Shown: positions 1 to 9,929, numbered from the stretch's first letter. The stretch is 64,000 nt of DNA from Oscillospiraceae bacterium (GCA_017405865.1 JAFQZN010000045.1:36424-100423); one strand, 5' to 3'. The notes: a model not told the origin generated them from the sequence alone. Made by a program: numbers and translations.

Positions 1-2
1 GG

Positions 3-1322
3 CGCAACCGCTGCGTTTCCGACGGCTACGAGCCTGGCTCGACCTTCAAGCTCTTAACGCTTGCCACGGGGCTGGACTGCGGCGCGGTGACGCTGCATGA
101 CAGCTTTTACTGCGGCGGAAGAGAGCAGTTCGAGGGTCGCTCCCAGCCGCTCAACTGCTGGCGGCATCAGGGGCACGGCTCGGAAACGACGGCGCAGGCG
201 CTGCAGAACTCCTGCAACCTCGCCTTTGCGCATATCGGGTTGAAAATCGGCGGCGAAACGTTGTATGATTATTGCAGGGCGTTCGGGCTGATGGAGCCGA
301 CGGGTATCGACCTGCCCGGGGAATCGGGCGGCATTTTTCACACGAAGGAGCGCCTTTCCGACCACGATACCTACGGCACGAGCTATCTGATTGCGACCTC
401 CTTCGGGCAGACCGTCAAGCCGACCCCGATCCAGCTCGTCCGCGCCGTCTGCGCGGTCATCAACGGCGGTTATCTGCTCAAGCCCTACGTCGTGGCGCAG
501 GTGATCGACGAAAACGGCGAGATCGTCCGTCAGCAGGAGCGCACGGTCGTGCGGCAGGTCATTTCCGAGGAAACATCCGCGACGATGTGCGAGCTGATCG
601 AGTCCGTCGTCACCGACGGCACTGCCAAGAATGCGAAGGTGGCCGGCTTCCGCATCGGCGGCAAGACCGGCACCGCGGAAAAAACCGACCAGCGCGAGGA
701 AAACGGACAGCTGACGAACGACAAGATCGTTTCCTTTGTCGGCATCGCGCCGATGCAGGATCCGCGCTACGTCGTGCTGATCGCGCTGGATACCCCGAGT
801 CCCACGAGCGGGATCTATATTTCCGGCGGCGTCATGGCGGCCCCGACCGTCGCCGCTGTATTTGAGGACATTTTGCCGTACCTCGGCGTTGCGCCGGAAT
901 ACGAAGACGGCGACCTGACCCGTGTGAACGTCCGCATGCCGGACGTCAGAGAAATGACGAAAAGCGAGGCGGCTGCTGCGCTGCAGAACGTTTCGCTGGA
1001 CTACCGCGTGATTGGCTCCGGCAGCAGCGTGGTCAGCCAGATCCCCGCACCGGGGAGGGAAGTCCCGGGACGCTCCGTCGTCCTGCTCTACACCGACGGC
1101 AGCATGCCGACCCAGCCGGTGAGCGTTCCCGATCTGCTTGGGAAAACGGTGGAGGAGGCGACGCGGGCGCTGAACGATCTCGGCCTGTATTTGCAGGCGA
1201 AAGGAACGGATTCAAAACGCGGCCACGTCGTCGTGACCGCACAGGATATACCGCCCGGCACACAGGTTGAGCGCGGTACGACCGTGACGCTGCTGTTTGC
1301 CGATACGGCGGACATGGATTAA
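3..1322 (+). CDS. spoVD: Class B penicillin-binding protein with two PASTA domains (5' truncated by window)
   Basis: This is the C-terminal part of a peptidoglycan transpeptidase that cross-links stem peptides on the outer membrane face; the N-terminus and membrane anchor lie left of the window. The reading frame is open from base 3. The active-site motif STFK has its serine codon at 39-41, the SCN motif lies at 210-218 and KTGT starts at 663, so the transpeptidase domain looks catalytically complete. Two PASTA domains follow (roughly bases 925-1110 and 1120-1310), each beginning with a PDV/PDL-type motif. PASTA domains bind muropeptide or beta-lactam-like ligands. The position directly before murE is that of FtsI/SpoVD in Firmicutes. 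Division-specific and sporulation-specific roles cannot be separated from sequence; the symbol is by position and architecture. Confidence 0.9.
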   Translation, partial: RNRCVSDGYEPGSTFKLLTLATGLDCGAVTLHDSFYCGGREQFEGRSQPLNCWRHQGHGSETTAQALQNSCNLAFAHIGLKIGGETLYDYCRAFGLMEPTGIDLPGESGGIFHTKERLSDHDTYGTSYLIATSFGQTVKPTPIQLVRAVCAVINGGYLLKPYVVAQVIDENGEIVRQQERTVVRQVISEETSATMCELIESVVTDGTAKNAKVAGFRIGGKTGTAEKTDQREENGQLTNDKIVSFVGIAPMQDPRYVVLIALDTPSPTSGIYISGGVMAAPTVAAVFEDILPYLGVAPEYEDGDLTRVNVRMPDVREMTKSEAAAALQNVSLDYRVIGSGSSVVSQIPAPGREVPGRSVVLLYTDGSMPTQPVSVPDLLGKTVEEATRALNDLGLYLQAKGTDSKRGHVVVTAQDIPPGTQVERGTTVTLLFADTADMD

Positions 1323-1332
1323 AGGAGACCTT

Positions 1333-2784
1333 ATGAAACTGGAAACGCTGCTGAAGGACATAGAAATACTGGCAACCAACGCACCGATGGAGATAGACGT
1401 CAGCGGCGTTCGCAATTCCTCCCGGGACGTGCAGCCGGGCGACCTCTTCGTCGCCATTCCCGGCTACGCGACGGACGGACACAGGTTTATCCCGGACGCC
1501 GTCCGGAAGGGCGCTGCCGTCGTACTTTGCGAACGGGAGATGCCGGACGGCGTACCGTGGGTGCAAGTCAAATCTTCCAGAGAAGCCCTTGCCGCCCTCG
1601 GCGCGAACTGGTACGGCGATCCCTCGGAAAAAATGCAGGTGATCGGCGTGACCGGCACGAACGGCAAGACCTCTGTGACCTATCTTCTCAAAGCACTGCT
1701 GGAACATGCGGTTGGCGCAAAGGTCGGCCTGATCGGGACGATTTGCAATATGATCGGAGACGAGGTCCTGCCGACGGAACGCACGACGCCCGAGAGCTTC
1801 GAACTGCAGGGACTGCTTGCGCACATGGCGGAGGCAGGCTGTACGCACGTCGTTATGGAGGTCTCCTCCCACGCGCTGTTCCTGCATCGCGTTGCGCAGA
1901 TCCGCTTCCGCGTCGGCGCCTTCACCAATCTGACCGAGGATCATCTGGACTTCCACAAAACGATGGAAAACTACGGCAGGGCGAAGGCGATGCTGTTCCG
2001 ACTCTGTGAGCGCGGCGTATTCAACGCCGACGATCCGGCGAGCAAAACGATGATTGACGGATCGACCTGCAGCGTGTATACTGTCGGAGTTGAAAGCAGC
2101 GCCGACCTTCGCGCAGAGCATGTCGAGCTCGGCGCGGATCATATCGCAATGGACGTGTCCGAGGGATCGGAGCGGGCGCACGTCTGCGTCGGCATTCCCG
2201 GACGCTTTACGGTCAGCAACGCGCTGACGGCGCTTGGAATCGCGCGTCAGCTCGACATTCCGCTGCAGAAGGCGGCGGAGGCGCTCTGTCTTGCAAAGCC
2301 GGTCAAGGGGCGCATTGAGATCGTCCCGACGCCGGGCAAGGAATATACCGTCCTGATCGACTACGCCCATACGCCGGACGGGCTGGAAAAGGTGCTGCGC
2401 TCCGTGCGCGACTTCTGCAGGGGCAGGCTGATCGTGGTGTTCGGCTGCGGCGGCGACCGCGACCGCACCAAGCGACCCATTATGGGACAGATCGCGTGCC
2501 GGCTTGCCGATCTTGTCATCGTGACCTCCGACAACCCCAGAACGGAGGAGCCGACGGCAATTATCCGGGAGATCCTTTCCGGGATGCAGGGCAGCAAAAC
2601 GCCCTGCGAGGTGGAGAAAAACCGCCGCAAGGCGATCCGCCTTGCCATGCGCCTTGCGCGGAAGGACGACGTGATCGTTCTTGCGGGCAAGGGACATGAA
2701 ACGTATCAGATCATCGGCACGGAGAAAACACATTTGGACGAACGCGAGGAGGTAACTGCGGCATTATGCGAAATGGAAGAGTAA
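1333..2784 (+). CDS. murE: UDP-MurNAc-tripeptide synthetase, meso-diaminopimelate adding
   Basis: Cytoplasmic Mur ligase that adds the third residue of the peptidoglycan stem peptide using ATP. The start is the ATG at 1333, behind AAAGGAG at 1321-1327, giving 483 residues, normal for MurE. The P-loop GVTGTNGKTS is near residue 105, and the carbamylated-lysine/magnesium region and C-terminal ligase domain are intact. The motif DNPR at about residues 400-403 is the known signature of meso-DAP-adding enzymes, as opposed to the lysine-adding type, so this organism should have DAP peptidoglycan. The gene follows the PBP by 10 bases and its end overlaps murF by 19 bases, which indicates one transcript and coupled translation. 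Confidence 0.96.
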   Translation: MKLETLLKDIEILATNAPMEIDVSGVRNSSRDVQPGDLFVAIPGYATDGHRFIPDAVRKGAAVVLCEREMPDGVPWVQVKSSREALAALGANWYGDPSEKMQVIGVTGTNGKTSVTYLLKALLEHAVGAKVGLIGTICNMIGDEVLPTERTTPESFELQGLLAHMAEAGCTHVVMEVSSHALFLHRVAQIRFRVGAFTNLTEDHLDFHKTMENYGRAKAMLFRLCERGVFNADDPASKTMIDGSTCSVYTVGVESSADLRAEHVELGADHIAMDVSEGSERAHVCVGIPGRFTVSNALTALGIARQLDIPLQKAAEALCLAKPVKGRIEIVPTPGKEYTVLIDYAHTPDGLEKVLRSVRDFCRGRLIVVFGCGGDRDRTKRPIMGQIACRLADLVIVTSDNPRTEEPTAIIREILSGMQGSKTPCEVEKNRRKAIRLAMRLARKDDVIVLAGKGHETYQIIGTEKTHLDEREEVTAALCEMEE

Positions 2785-4139
2785 CGCTCAAACAGGCGGC
2801 GCAGTGGTGCGGCGGAACGGTCGCACCGGAATATGCCGGGCTTGCGTTCAGCGGTGCGAATTTTGACTCGAGATTGCTGCAGCCGAACGAGCTGTTCGTT
2901 GCCATCGTGCGGGAACGGGACGGCCATGACTACGCGAGAGCCGCAATGGAACAGGGCGCAGCGGCGGTACTGGCGAGCAAGCCGCTCGATCCCGCGATCC
3001 CCGCGATCTACGTGGACGATACGGTGAAGGCACTGCAGGAGATCGCGCGCAGCTACCGCCTGACGCTGCATGCCAAGACCGTCGGCGTCACCGGCAGCGT
3101 CGGAAAGACGACGACGAAGGGCATGATCGCCTCCGTACTGCAAACGGCGCTCGTGACGCAGCGAACGGAAAAGAACTACAACAACGACATCGGCCTGCCC
3201 GTGACCCTGCTGGGTCTGGACGAAAACTGCGGGGCGGCGGTGCTGGAAATGGGCATGAACCACTTCGGGGAAATCTCCCTGCTGACGCGCATCGCGCAGC
3301 CCGATATTGCAGTCATTACCAATGTCGGCACGATGCATATCGAGCATCTCGGCTCCCGTGAGGGCATCCTAAAGGCGAAGCTGGAGATTCTGGAGGGACT
3401 GCGGCCGGGCGGCCTTGCCATCTTCAACGGTGACAACGATCTGCTTTCCACGGTCGTGCAGCGCTATCACGCGCTGACCTTCGGTCTGGGCAGACAGAAC
3501 ACCGTCTATGCCGAACAGATCACGGAAGGGGAGGAACACACCGATTTCACGGCTGTCGGCTTCGGAAAGCGCATCCCCGTCACCCTTCCAATGGTCGGCG
3601 AGCATAACGTCGTCAACGCGCTTGCCGCAGTAACGGTCGGACTGTGCTTCGGACTGAACCCGGAACAGATCCGGGAAGGCCTGCGCAATTATCACAGTCA
3701 CGGAATGCGCCAGAACCTGTATGACCGCGACGGCTTACATATCATCGAGGACTGCTACAACGCAGGCCCTGAATCCATGCGAGCGGCGTTTCGTCTCCTT
3801 GCCCGCGCGAAGGGGCGGCGGATCGCGGTGCTCGGCGGAATGCTCGAGCTGGGCGAATACGCGCCGCAGGAGCATTATCTCATCGGCAAGGAGGCCGCCG
3901 GGGCGGCGGATCTGCTCTTCGCCTACGGACAGCACAGCGAGCAATACGTGCGCGGTGCGCTGGAAAAGGGAATACAGTACGCCCGAAAATTCGACACGCA
4001 GGAGGAGCTGACCGCCGCACTGCAGGCGGCGCTGCTGCCCGGCGATACCGTGCTGTTCAAAGGAAGCCGGGGCATGAAAATGGAGCGGGTACTACAGAAC
4101 CTTGATACGAGAGAAATCGGAGGAAAAGAGAATGGATAG
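2766..4139 (+). CDS. murF: UDP-MurNAc-tripeptide:D-Ala-D-Ala ligase
   Basis: Cytoplasmic Mur ligase that attaches the D-Ala-D-Ala dipeptide to form the UDP-MurNAc-pentapeptide. It has 457 residues, typical for the family. The ATP-binding loop GVTGSVGKTTTKG lies near residue 107, followed by the family motif TEKNYNNDIGLP and the central-domain motif EMGMNHFGEI. The ATG at 2766 lies inside the end of murE, 13 bases after an AGGAGG at 2747-2752. The 19-base overlap with murE and an 8-base overlap with mraY show tight operon packing. Confidence 0.96.
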   Translation: MRNGRVTLKQAAQWCGGTVAPEYAGLAFSGANFDSRLLQPNELFVAIVRERDGHDYARAAMEQGAAAVLASKPLDPAIPAIYVDDTVKALQEIARSYRLTLHAKTVGVTGSVGKTTTKGMIASVLQTALVTQRTEKNYNNDIGLPVTLLGLDENCGAAVLEMGMNHFGEISLLTRIAQPDIAVITNVGTMHIEHLGSREGILKAKLEILEGLRPGGLAIFNGDNDLLSTVVQRYHALTFGLGRQNTVYAEQITEGEEHTDFTAVGFGKRIPVTLPMVGEHNVVNALAAVTVGLCFGLNPEQIREGLRNYHSHGMRQNLYDRDGLHIIEDCYNAGPESMRAAFRLLARAKGRRIAVLGGMLELGEYAPQEHYLIGKEAAGAADLLFAYGQHSEQYVRGALEKGIQYARKFDTQEELTAALQAALLPGDTVLFKGSRGMKMERVLQNLDTREIGGKENG

Positions 4140-5127
4140 AACGTTGATTACGGTATTGATTTCCGTCGCGGCGGGCTTCGTGGCCGCGCTGCTGCTCGGG
4201 AAGGCACTGCTCCCCGCGCTGCGCGCGCTGAAGGCGGGACAGTCGATCAAAGAGATTGGCCCCAAATGGCACAACAGCAAGGCCGGTACGCCGACCATGG
4301 GCGGCTTGATGTTTATTGCAGCAGCGATCCTTTGCGTACTGACCGGCTGGCTGGCGATGCGTGAGGGCGACAACGGCCATCTGTTCGCACTGGGGCTTGC
4401 TTTGATGTTTGGGCTGATCGGCTTCTACGACGATTTTATCAAGGTGAAAAAGAAGCGCAATCTCGGCCTGACCGGTACGCAGAAGCTCCTGCTGCAGGTG
4501 CTTGCCTCTGCGATCTTCCTCGCTGCGATGCACTTCACCGGTCATCTGAATTATGATCTTTACATTCCCTTTGTCAAAGAGCCGGTCGCACACGTGCCGA
4601 CGGTACTGTATCTGGCCGTTGCGATCTTTGCGATCGTCGGCTGCGTCAACGCGGTCAACCTGACCGACGGCATCGACGGACTGGCGTCCGGCGTGACGAT
4701 GCCGGTTATGGTGTTTTTTGTCCTCGTCTCCATGAGCATGAAGCGGGCGGGTCTTGCGACCTTCCCGGCGGCGCTCCTCGGCGGACTGGGTGGCTTCCTG
4801 TGCTACAACTTCCATCCCGCAAAGGTCTTCATGGGCGACACCGGCTCGCTGTTCCTCGGCGGTGCGGTCGCCGGTCTGGCGTTCGTGCTGGATATGCCGC
4901 TCGTCCTGCTGTTGGTCGGACTGATCTACGTGATCGAGGCGCTGTCGGATATTATTCAGGTCGGCTATTTCAAGCTGACCCACGGAAAGAGAATTTTCAA
5001 AATGGCGCCGATCCATCACCACTTTGAGATGTGCGGCTGGTCGGAAGAGAAAATCTGGACGGTCTTCGTTCTCGTCACCGCGATCATGTGCGTCGTCGCG
5101 TGGTTCGGTGTACGCATCTGGTTTTAA
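4132..5127 (+). CDS. mraY: Phospho-N-acetylmuramoyl-pentapeptide transferase
   Basis: Integral membrane enzyme that transfers phospho-MurNAc-pentapeptide to undecaprenyl phosphate, making lipid I. The start is taken as the ATG at 4132 because GGAGGA at 4119-4124 is well spaced from it; an upstream in-frame ATG at 4102 has no such site. The 331 residues contain about ten hydrophobic segments and the MraY signatures NAVNLTDGIDGLASG, FMGDTGSLFLGG and APIHHHFE, including the catalytic aspartates and the histidine-rich loop. It overlaps murF by eight bases. The usual next gene, murD, is missing here; ftsW follows directly after 40 bases. Confidence 0.96.
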   Translation: MDRTLITVLISVAAGFVAALLLGKALLPALRALKAGQSIKEIGPKWHNSKAGTPTMGGLMFIAAAILCVLTGWLAMREGDNGHLFALGLALMFGLIGFYDDFIKVKKKRNLGLTGTQKLLLQVLASAIFLAAMHFTGHLNYDLYIPFVKEPVAHVPTVLYLAVAIFAIVGCVNAVNLTDGIDGLASGVTMPVMVFFVLVSMSMKRAGLATFPAALLGGLGGFLCYNFHPAKVFMGDTGSLFLGGAVAGLAFVLDMPLVLLLVGLIYVIEALSDIIQVGYFKLTHGKRIFKMAPIHHHFEMCGWSEEKIWTVFVLVTAIMCVVAWFGVRIWF

Positions 5128-5167
5128 GTTCTCATTCGTTCCCTGATCCTGCAAGGGAGGTGCAGCT

Positions 5168-6316
5168 TTGATCCGAAGAGGGAAGTCAAATACGGAAGAA
5201 TTGTCAACCCGCACTGCGGTCAGTGACCTCGGCGTCATCGATCTGCCGTATTTGCTTCTCACGCTGCTGCTTGTCGCAATCGGTCTGATCATGCTGTTTT
5301 CTGCCAGTTACGCGCGCGCGTATTACCTCACGGGAAACTCCGCAAGCTACTTTACTGCGCAGCTCGTCTTTGCGGCGGCGGGAATCGTCGTCCTCTTCGC
5401 GGTCAGCCGCGTACCGTACGACTGGTATCGGAAGCTCTCGCGCGTGATCTACGGCGTGACGGTGCTCCTGCTGGCGGCGGTTTTGCTGGTCGGAACGAAT
5501 GTCAACGGCGCTACGCGCTGGATTAACCTCGGCTTCACACAGTTTCAACCCTCAGAGGTAGCGAAATTCTCGCTGATCCTCTCCCTTTCCGTCATTATGA
5601 CGCGCTTTGAGAAGGAGGTCCGCTCCTTCCGCATTTTCCTGTTCTGCGCGGCGGCAATGACCGTCATCGCAATCCTGCTGGTTCTGGAGCCGCATTTTTC
5701 CGCCACGATCATCATTGCCTCACTCTGCTTCTGCATGATGGCGATCGGCGGCGTAAACTTAAAATATCTCGGCATCGTCGCCGCGCTTGGCGCGGCGGTG
5801 CTGCTGTTCCTTCTTCTGAGCGGCGGGTATACCGGCGACCGCATCAGCGCTTGGCGCGATCCGGAAGCAGATCCGCTGGACACGGGCTTGCAGATTTTGC
5901 AGTCCGAATACGCCATCGGCTCGGGCGGCCTGCTCGGGCTCGGCTTCGGCAAGAGCCGGCAGAAGTATCTGTATCTGCCGGAGGAGCACAACGATTACAT
6001 TTTTTCTATCGTCTGCGAGGAGCTGGGCTTCATCGGCGCGATCGCGATTCTGCTCTTGTTTGCCCTGCTGATCATCCGCGGCTTCTGGATCGCGCTCCAT
6101 GCAAGAGACCGCTTTTCCATGCTGCTTGCCGCAGGGCTGACGACTCTGCTCGCCATTCAGGTTTTGCTGAACGTGGCGGTCGTGACGAATCTTTTGCCCT
6201 CCACGGGCATTTCGCTTCCGTTCTTTTCCTCGGGAGGTACTGCGCTGATCATGCAGCTTGCCGAATGCGGCGTGGTGCTGAACATCTCCCGCAGTATTTC
6301 TCAAAGTCCGAAATAA
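5168..6316 (+). CDS. ftsW: SEDS-family peptidoglycan glycosyltransferase FtsW/SpoVE
   Basis: Polytopic SEDS protein that polymerises lipid II with its partner class B PBP at the septum. It has 382 residues and about ten membrane segments. Family hallmarks are WRDPEADPLDTGLQILQS, the GSGGLLGLGFGKSRQKYLYLP-type loop, EEHNDYIFSIVCEELGF, and STGISLPFFSSGGTALI near the C-terminus. The start is a TTG at 5168, chosen because AGGGAGG at 5154-5160 sits seven bases before it and the first residues are the usual hydrophilic N-terminus; there is no suitable ATG before the first membrane helix. In Bacillus this position is held by SpoVE; the division and sporulation paralogues cannot be told apart here. 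Confidence 0.92.
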   Translation: MIRRGKSNTEELSTRTAVSDLGVIDLPYLLLTLLLVAIGLIMLFSASYARAYYLTGNSASYFTAQLVFAAAGIVVLFAVSRVPYDWYRKLSRVIYGVTVLLLAAVLLVGTNVNGATRWINLGFTQFQPSEVAKFSLILSLSVIMTRFEKEVRSFRIFLFCAAAMTVIAILLVLEPHFSATIIIASLCFCMMAIGGVNLKYLGIVAALGAAVLLFLLLSGGYTGDRISAWRDPEADPLDTGLQILQSEYAIGSGGLLGLGFGKSRQKYLYLPEEHNDYIFSIVCEELGFIGAIAILLLFALLIIRGFWIALHARDRFSMLLAAGLTTLLAIQVLLNVAVVTNLLPSTGISLPFFSSGGTALIMQLAECGVVLNISRSISQSPK

Positions 6317-6328
6317 AGGAGTCTTTCC

Positions 6329-7453
6329 ATGAAGGTCGTTTTCACCTGCGGCGGTACCGGAGGTCATATCAATCCGGCGATCGCGGTCGCAAAGATATTG
6401 AAAGAGCGCAAGCCGGACTGCGAGATCCTCTTCGTCGGCGCGGACGACGGCATGGAAACCGAGCTCGTGCCGCGCGAGGGCTTCCGGATCGAGACGGTGA
6501 AAATCTCCAACTACCTGCGCAGCCTCAAGCCGACGGCGCTGTTCCACAACGTCAAGGCCGTGTTTATTATCCGGCAGGCATTGCGCAGGGCGAATCAGAT
6601 CATCCGGGAGTTTCAGCCGGACGTCATTCTCGGCACGGGCGGCTACGCCAGCTACCCGATGCTGCGGCAGGGCGTAAAAAACGGAATTCCCACCGCTCTG
6701 CATGAGGCGAACGCCGTGCCGGGTCTTGCGACGAAGCTGGTCTGCGACAAGGTAGACAAAATTTTAGTCAGCTTTGCCGAGAGCAAATCGCAGTATAAAA
6801 ACGCAGACCGCGTCATTGCCGTCGGCATGCCGGTCCGCGAGGAATTCGTCTTTACCAAACGCGAGGACGCGCGCAGAGAGCTGGGTCTGGACGACAAGCC
6901 GTTGGTCGTTTCCGCGTGGGGCAGCCTCGGCGCAAGAGAAATGAATAAAAAAATCGCACAGTTCATGAAGCTGGAATGTGCGGAAGAACCCTTCCATCAC
7001 ATCCACGCGACCGGATCATTCGGCTGGCGCTGGATGCCGGATTACGTGAAAAACCTCGGTGTTGACCTTGCTTCGCACCCGCTGGTGCAGATGCAGGAAT
7101 ACATCTATAATATGCCGACGGTCATGGCGGCGGCGGACGTCTTCATCAGCCGCGCCGGATCGTCGACCCTCAACGAAATCGCTGCGGCGGGAACGCCGTG
7201 CATCATCGTCCCGTCTCCCAACGTGACGAATAACCATCAGGAGAAAAACGCGCGCATTCTGGAGCAGCGCGGCGCTGCGATCGTGATCCGAGAAAGCGAC
7301 TGCGACGGCGAGGTGCTTTACCGCACCGCAAAGGAGCTGCTGGCAGATCCGGAGCGCTGCAGAAAGATGCGCAGCGCGCTGCGGGACGTCGCCGTGATCG
7401 ACTCTGCCGAGCGCATCTATCAGATCATTTTGGAATTGGCAAAAACACGCTGA
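6329..7453 (+). CDS. murG: Lipid II synthase (UDP-GlcNAc:lipid I GlcNAc transferase)
   Basis: Peripheral membrane GT28 glycosyltransferase that adds GlcNAc to lipid I, giving lipid II. The 374 residues start with the glycine-rich loop TCGGTGGHINPAIAVA, the family signature. Further motifs are LGTGGYASYP, HEANAVPGLATK and, in the C-terminal donor-binding domain, SRAGSSTLNEIAAAGTPCIIVPSP. The ATG at 6329 follows AAAGGAG at 6315-6321 and lies 12 bases after ftsW, so the two are translated from one message. Confidence 0.96.
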   Translation: MKVVFTCGGTGGHINPAIAVAKILKERKPDCEILFVGADDGMETELVPREGFRIETVKISNYLRSLKPTALFHNVKAVFIIRQALRRANQIIREFQPDVILGTGGYASYPMLRQGVKNGIPTALHEANAVPGLATKLVCDKVDKILVSFAESKSQYKNADRVIAVGMPVREEFVFTKREDARRELGLDDKPLVVSAWGSLGAREMNKKIAQFMKLECAEEPFHHIHATGSFGWRWMPDYVKNLGVDLASHPLVQMQEYIYNMPTVMAAADVFISRAGSSTLNEIAAAGTPCIIVPSPNVTNNHQEKNARILEQRGAAIVIRESDCDGEVLYRTAKELLADPERCRKMRSALRDVAVIDSAERIYQIILELAKTR

Positions 7454-7503
7454 TCGTCCTTCCTGCATAGAATGGGGCAAATTTCCGTTACGGAGGTTTG
7501 CCT

Positions 7504-8751
7504 ATGGGGGCGTATCAGATCATTGGCGGAAGACCGCTGGAGGGCGCGGTGCAGATTCACGGCGCAAAAAACAGCGTTCTGCCGATCCTCGCCGCAACGT
7601 TGGTCTGCGGCGGACAATATACGATCAACAACTGTCCGGAGATCTCCGACGTCGATACGGCGCTGGACATCCTGCGCAGACTCGGCTGCAAAGTACAGCG
7701 CAGCTCTTCTCAAATCCGCGTCGATACTGTCGCGGCGGAATACCGTGAAATACCGGAAGAACTCATGCGAAAAATGCGGGCGGCAATTCTATTTCTCGGC
7801 GCGCTGCTTGCCCGCTTCGGGGAGGCGCGCGTGTCCGCGCCCGGCGGCTGCGCCCTCGGGGAGCGCCCGATCGACCTGCATGTTCTCGGACTGCGCCTCA
7901 TGGGCGCGGAATGTGAATACGACGGCGAAACCCTGCGCTGTGCAGGGAAGAATCTGCACGGCTGCACGGTCGCCCTTCCGTTTCCCAGCGTGGGGGCGAC
8001 GGAGAATCTGATTCTGGCGGCGCTGGCCTGCGAAGGCGAGGTCACGCTCTGCAACGCGGCGAAGGAACCGGAGATCGGCGATCTGATCGGTTTTTTGCGC
8101 GCCTGTGGAGCGAGGATCGAGGGCACCGGCTCCTCTGTCCTGCACATTAGCGGCAAGGCTGCTCTGCACGGAACGGACTACACCGTGATGCCCGACCGCA
8201 TGGAGGCGGCGACGTACCTTGCCGCTGCGGCGGCGACGCGGGGACGGCTCGTCCTGCAGAGCGCAGAGCCTGCGCATCTGCAGGCTGTGCTGTCGGTACT
8301 GGAGCGCGGCGGCTGTGAGATCGCGCAGCGACCGGGAGAGATTATCGTCCGCTGCGACCGGCTCCAAGCCGTCAGCCCGATCGTTACCGCACCGTACGAC
8401 GGCTTTCCAACGGACGCACAGGCGCCGCTCATGGCGGCAATGGCGACGGCGGAGGGCGTCAGCATCTTTGAAGAAACGGTTTTCTCCGACCGCCTGCGGC
8501 ACGTTCCTGCGCTGCGTGCGATGGGAGCGAACATCCTTGCGACCGGACGGCATGCCGTCGTCACCGGCGTAAAGCGTCTGAACGGCGCGACCGTTGAAGC
8601 GACCGACCTGCGCGGCGGCGCGGCCATGGTCATCGCCGCATTGAGCGCAGAAGGAGAAAGCCTGGTCACGAAAACGGAACATATGGAGCGGGGCTATACC
8701 TCGTTCGTACAAACGCTGCGATCCTGCGGAGCACAGATCGCGCGGCAATAA
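7504..8751 (+). CDS. murA: UDP-N-acetylglucosamine 1-carboxyvinyltransferase
   Basis: Cytoplasmic enzyme for the first committed step of peptidoglycan synthesis, transfer of enolpyruvate from PEP to UDP-GlcNAc; target of fosfomycin in this family. The start is set at ATG 7504, seven bases after GGAGG (7492-7496); a TTG at 7498 would be too close to that site. The protein has 415 residues with the substrate lysine in GAKNSVLPI (K22) and the PEP-binding cysteine in GGCALGERPIDLH (C116), the residue that fosfomycin alkylates. It sits between murG and divIB, an order seen in several Clostridia. Confidence 0.95.
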   Translation: MGAYQIIGGRPLEGAVQIHGAKNSVLPILAATLVCGGQYTINNCPEISDVDTALDILRRLGCKVQRSSSQIRVDTVAAEYREIPEELMRKMRAAILFLGALLARFGEARVSAPGGCALGERPIDLHVLGLRLMGAECEYDGETLRCAGKNLHGCTVALPFPSVGATENLILAALACEGEVTLCNAAKEPEIGDLIGFLRACGARIEGTGSSVLHISGKAALHGTDYTVMPDRMEAATYLAAAAATRGRLVLQSAEPAHLQAVLSVLERGGCEIAQRPGEIIVRCDRLQAVSPIVTAPYDGFPTDAQAPLMAAMATAEGVSIFEETVFSDRLRHVPALRAMGANILATGRHAVVTGVKRLNGATVEATDLRGGAAMVIAALSAEGESLVTKTEHMERGYTSFVQTLRSCGAQIARQ

Positions 8752-8762
8752 GGAAAAAAGCC

Positions 8763-9884
8763 ATGGAACAAGAGAACAGAAGAAAACCGAATCAGCGTCC
8801 TTCGGCGGGCAGACGCAATCCGCCTGCGCAGCGTACTGCGGCAAATGGCAGAAAAAAGCGGAATTCTCCCGCTGCGCGCATGGCAAACCAGAGGCGCAGG
8901 CAGCGCGCCGCCGAGGAAGCGCGGCAGGCACAGCAGGCGCAGGAGCAAAAGCAGCAGCAGAAGGCCGAAGCCGCCAAGGAGGCAAGACGCAAACGCGAGG
9001 AGCGAAAGGAACGTTCCTCCCGCGCTGCCATAGAGGTGCAGCGCAGACGGGAAGAGCGCAAGGAACGCACCCGGCTGGACGGGATGCGCGACAAGCAGAA
9101 GCGGCAGGCAAAGCACCGGACCCGGCACCGCATCAGCCCGGAAGCCTGGAAACGCATCATTATTATGGGCTGCATTGTCGTTGCGATCCTATTGAGCATG
9201 ATCATTTTCTTCCGCGTCCGCACGGTCGAGGTACAGGGTAACTCCTATTATTCCGACGAGGAAGTCGTTCAGGCTGCCGGAATCGCGAGCGGCGACAACC
9301 TTCTGACGCTGTCGCGCGGAGAGATCGCCGGCAACGTGATCGCACATCTGCCGTACGTCAAGAACGTCCGCGTGACACGCACCCTGCCGGATACCGTCGT
9401 GATTACGGTGACGGAGGATGAGACGACCTTTGCCGTCAAGGACGCAGGCGGGAAGTACTATCTGATCACTGCCGCCGGAAAGGCTGCGGCGCAGGTCGAG
9501 GAGATCGACGCGAAGGCGCACGTTCTCATCGAGGATCTCGTGATTCAGCCCGCCGTGATCGGCGAGAGCATCCACGTCGTTGAGAGCGAGGACAGCTCGG
9601 TCAGCCCGCAGGAGCAGCTGAACGCACTGACGGCGCTGCTGCGAGAGATCGAAGCGTCAAGGCTGGAAAAGGAAATCTCCGTGGTCAGCGTGCCGTCGGC
9701 GTTCAATCTGACCGTGTGGTACGAGGACCGGTTCGAGGTGCGGCTCGGCACGGCGGACGATCTTGCATACAAGCTGGAATACCTCAAGGTCGTCGTTCAG
9801 GAGCAAAAAGAGTACACGACGGGCATTATCGACCTGACCTTCAGCAGCGGGACGGAGGCCCACGTGATGCCGAATGAGGGCTGA
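8763..9884 (+). CDS. ftsQ: Cell division protein DivIB/FtsQ with long basic N-terminal domain
   Basis: Single-pass divisome protein of 373 residues. Residues 1-130 form an unusually long cytoplasmic domain very rich in Arg, Lys, Gln and Glu, with a probable coiled coil at 45-110. A membrane helix follows at about 132-150, then a POTRA domain starting RTVEVQGNSYYSDEEVV and a beta-rich FtsQ/DivIB domain. The family stabilises the FtsL/DivIC subcomplex. The ATG at 8763 follows a weak AAGGAAAA site 11 bases after murA. The position between murA and ftsZ supports the assignment. Confidence 0.88.
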   Translation: MEQENRRKPNQRPSAGRRNPPAQRTAANGRKKRNSPAARMANQRRRQRAAEEARQAQQAQEQKQQQKAEAAKEARRKREERKERSSRAAIEVQRRREERKERTRLDGMRDKQKRQAKHRTRHRISPEAWKRIIIMGCIVVAILLSMIIFFRVRTVEVQGNSYYSDEEVVQAAGIASGDNLLTLSRGEIAGNVIAHLPYVKNVRVTRTLPDTVVITVTEDETTFAVKDAGGKYYLITAAGKAAAQVEEIDAKAHVLIEDLVIQPAVIGESIHVVESEDSSVSPQEQLNALTALLREIEASRLEKEISVVSVPSAFNLTVWYEDRFEVRLGTADDLAYKLEYLKVVVQEQKEYTTGIIDLTFSSGTEAHVMPNEG

Positions 9885-9929
9885 TTGCGCAAAAATTGTA
9901 AATAATTTTCCGAAAAATGAGAAAATCTA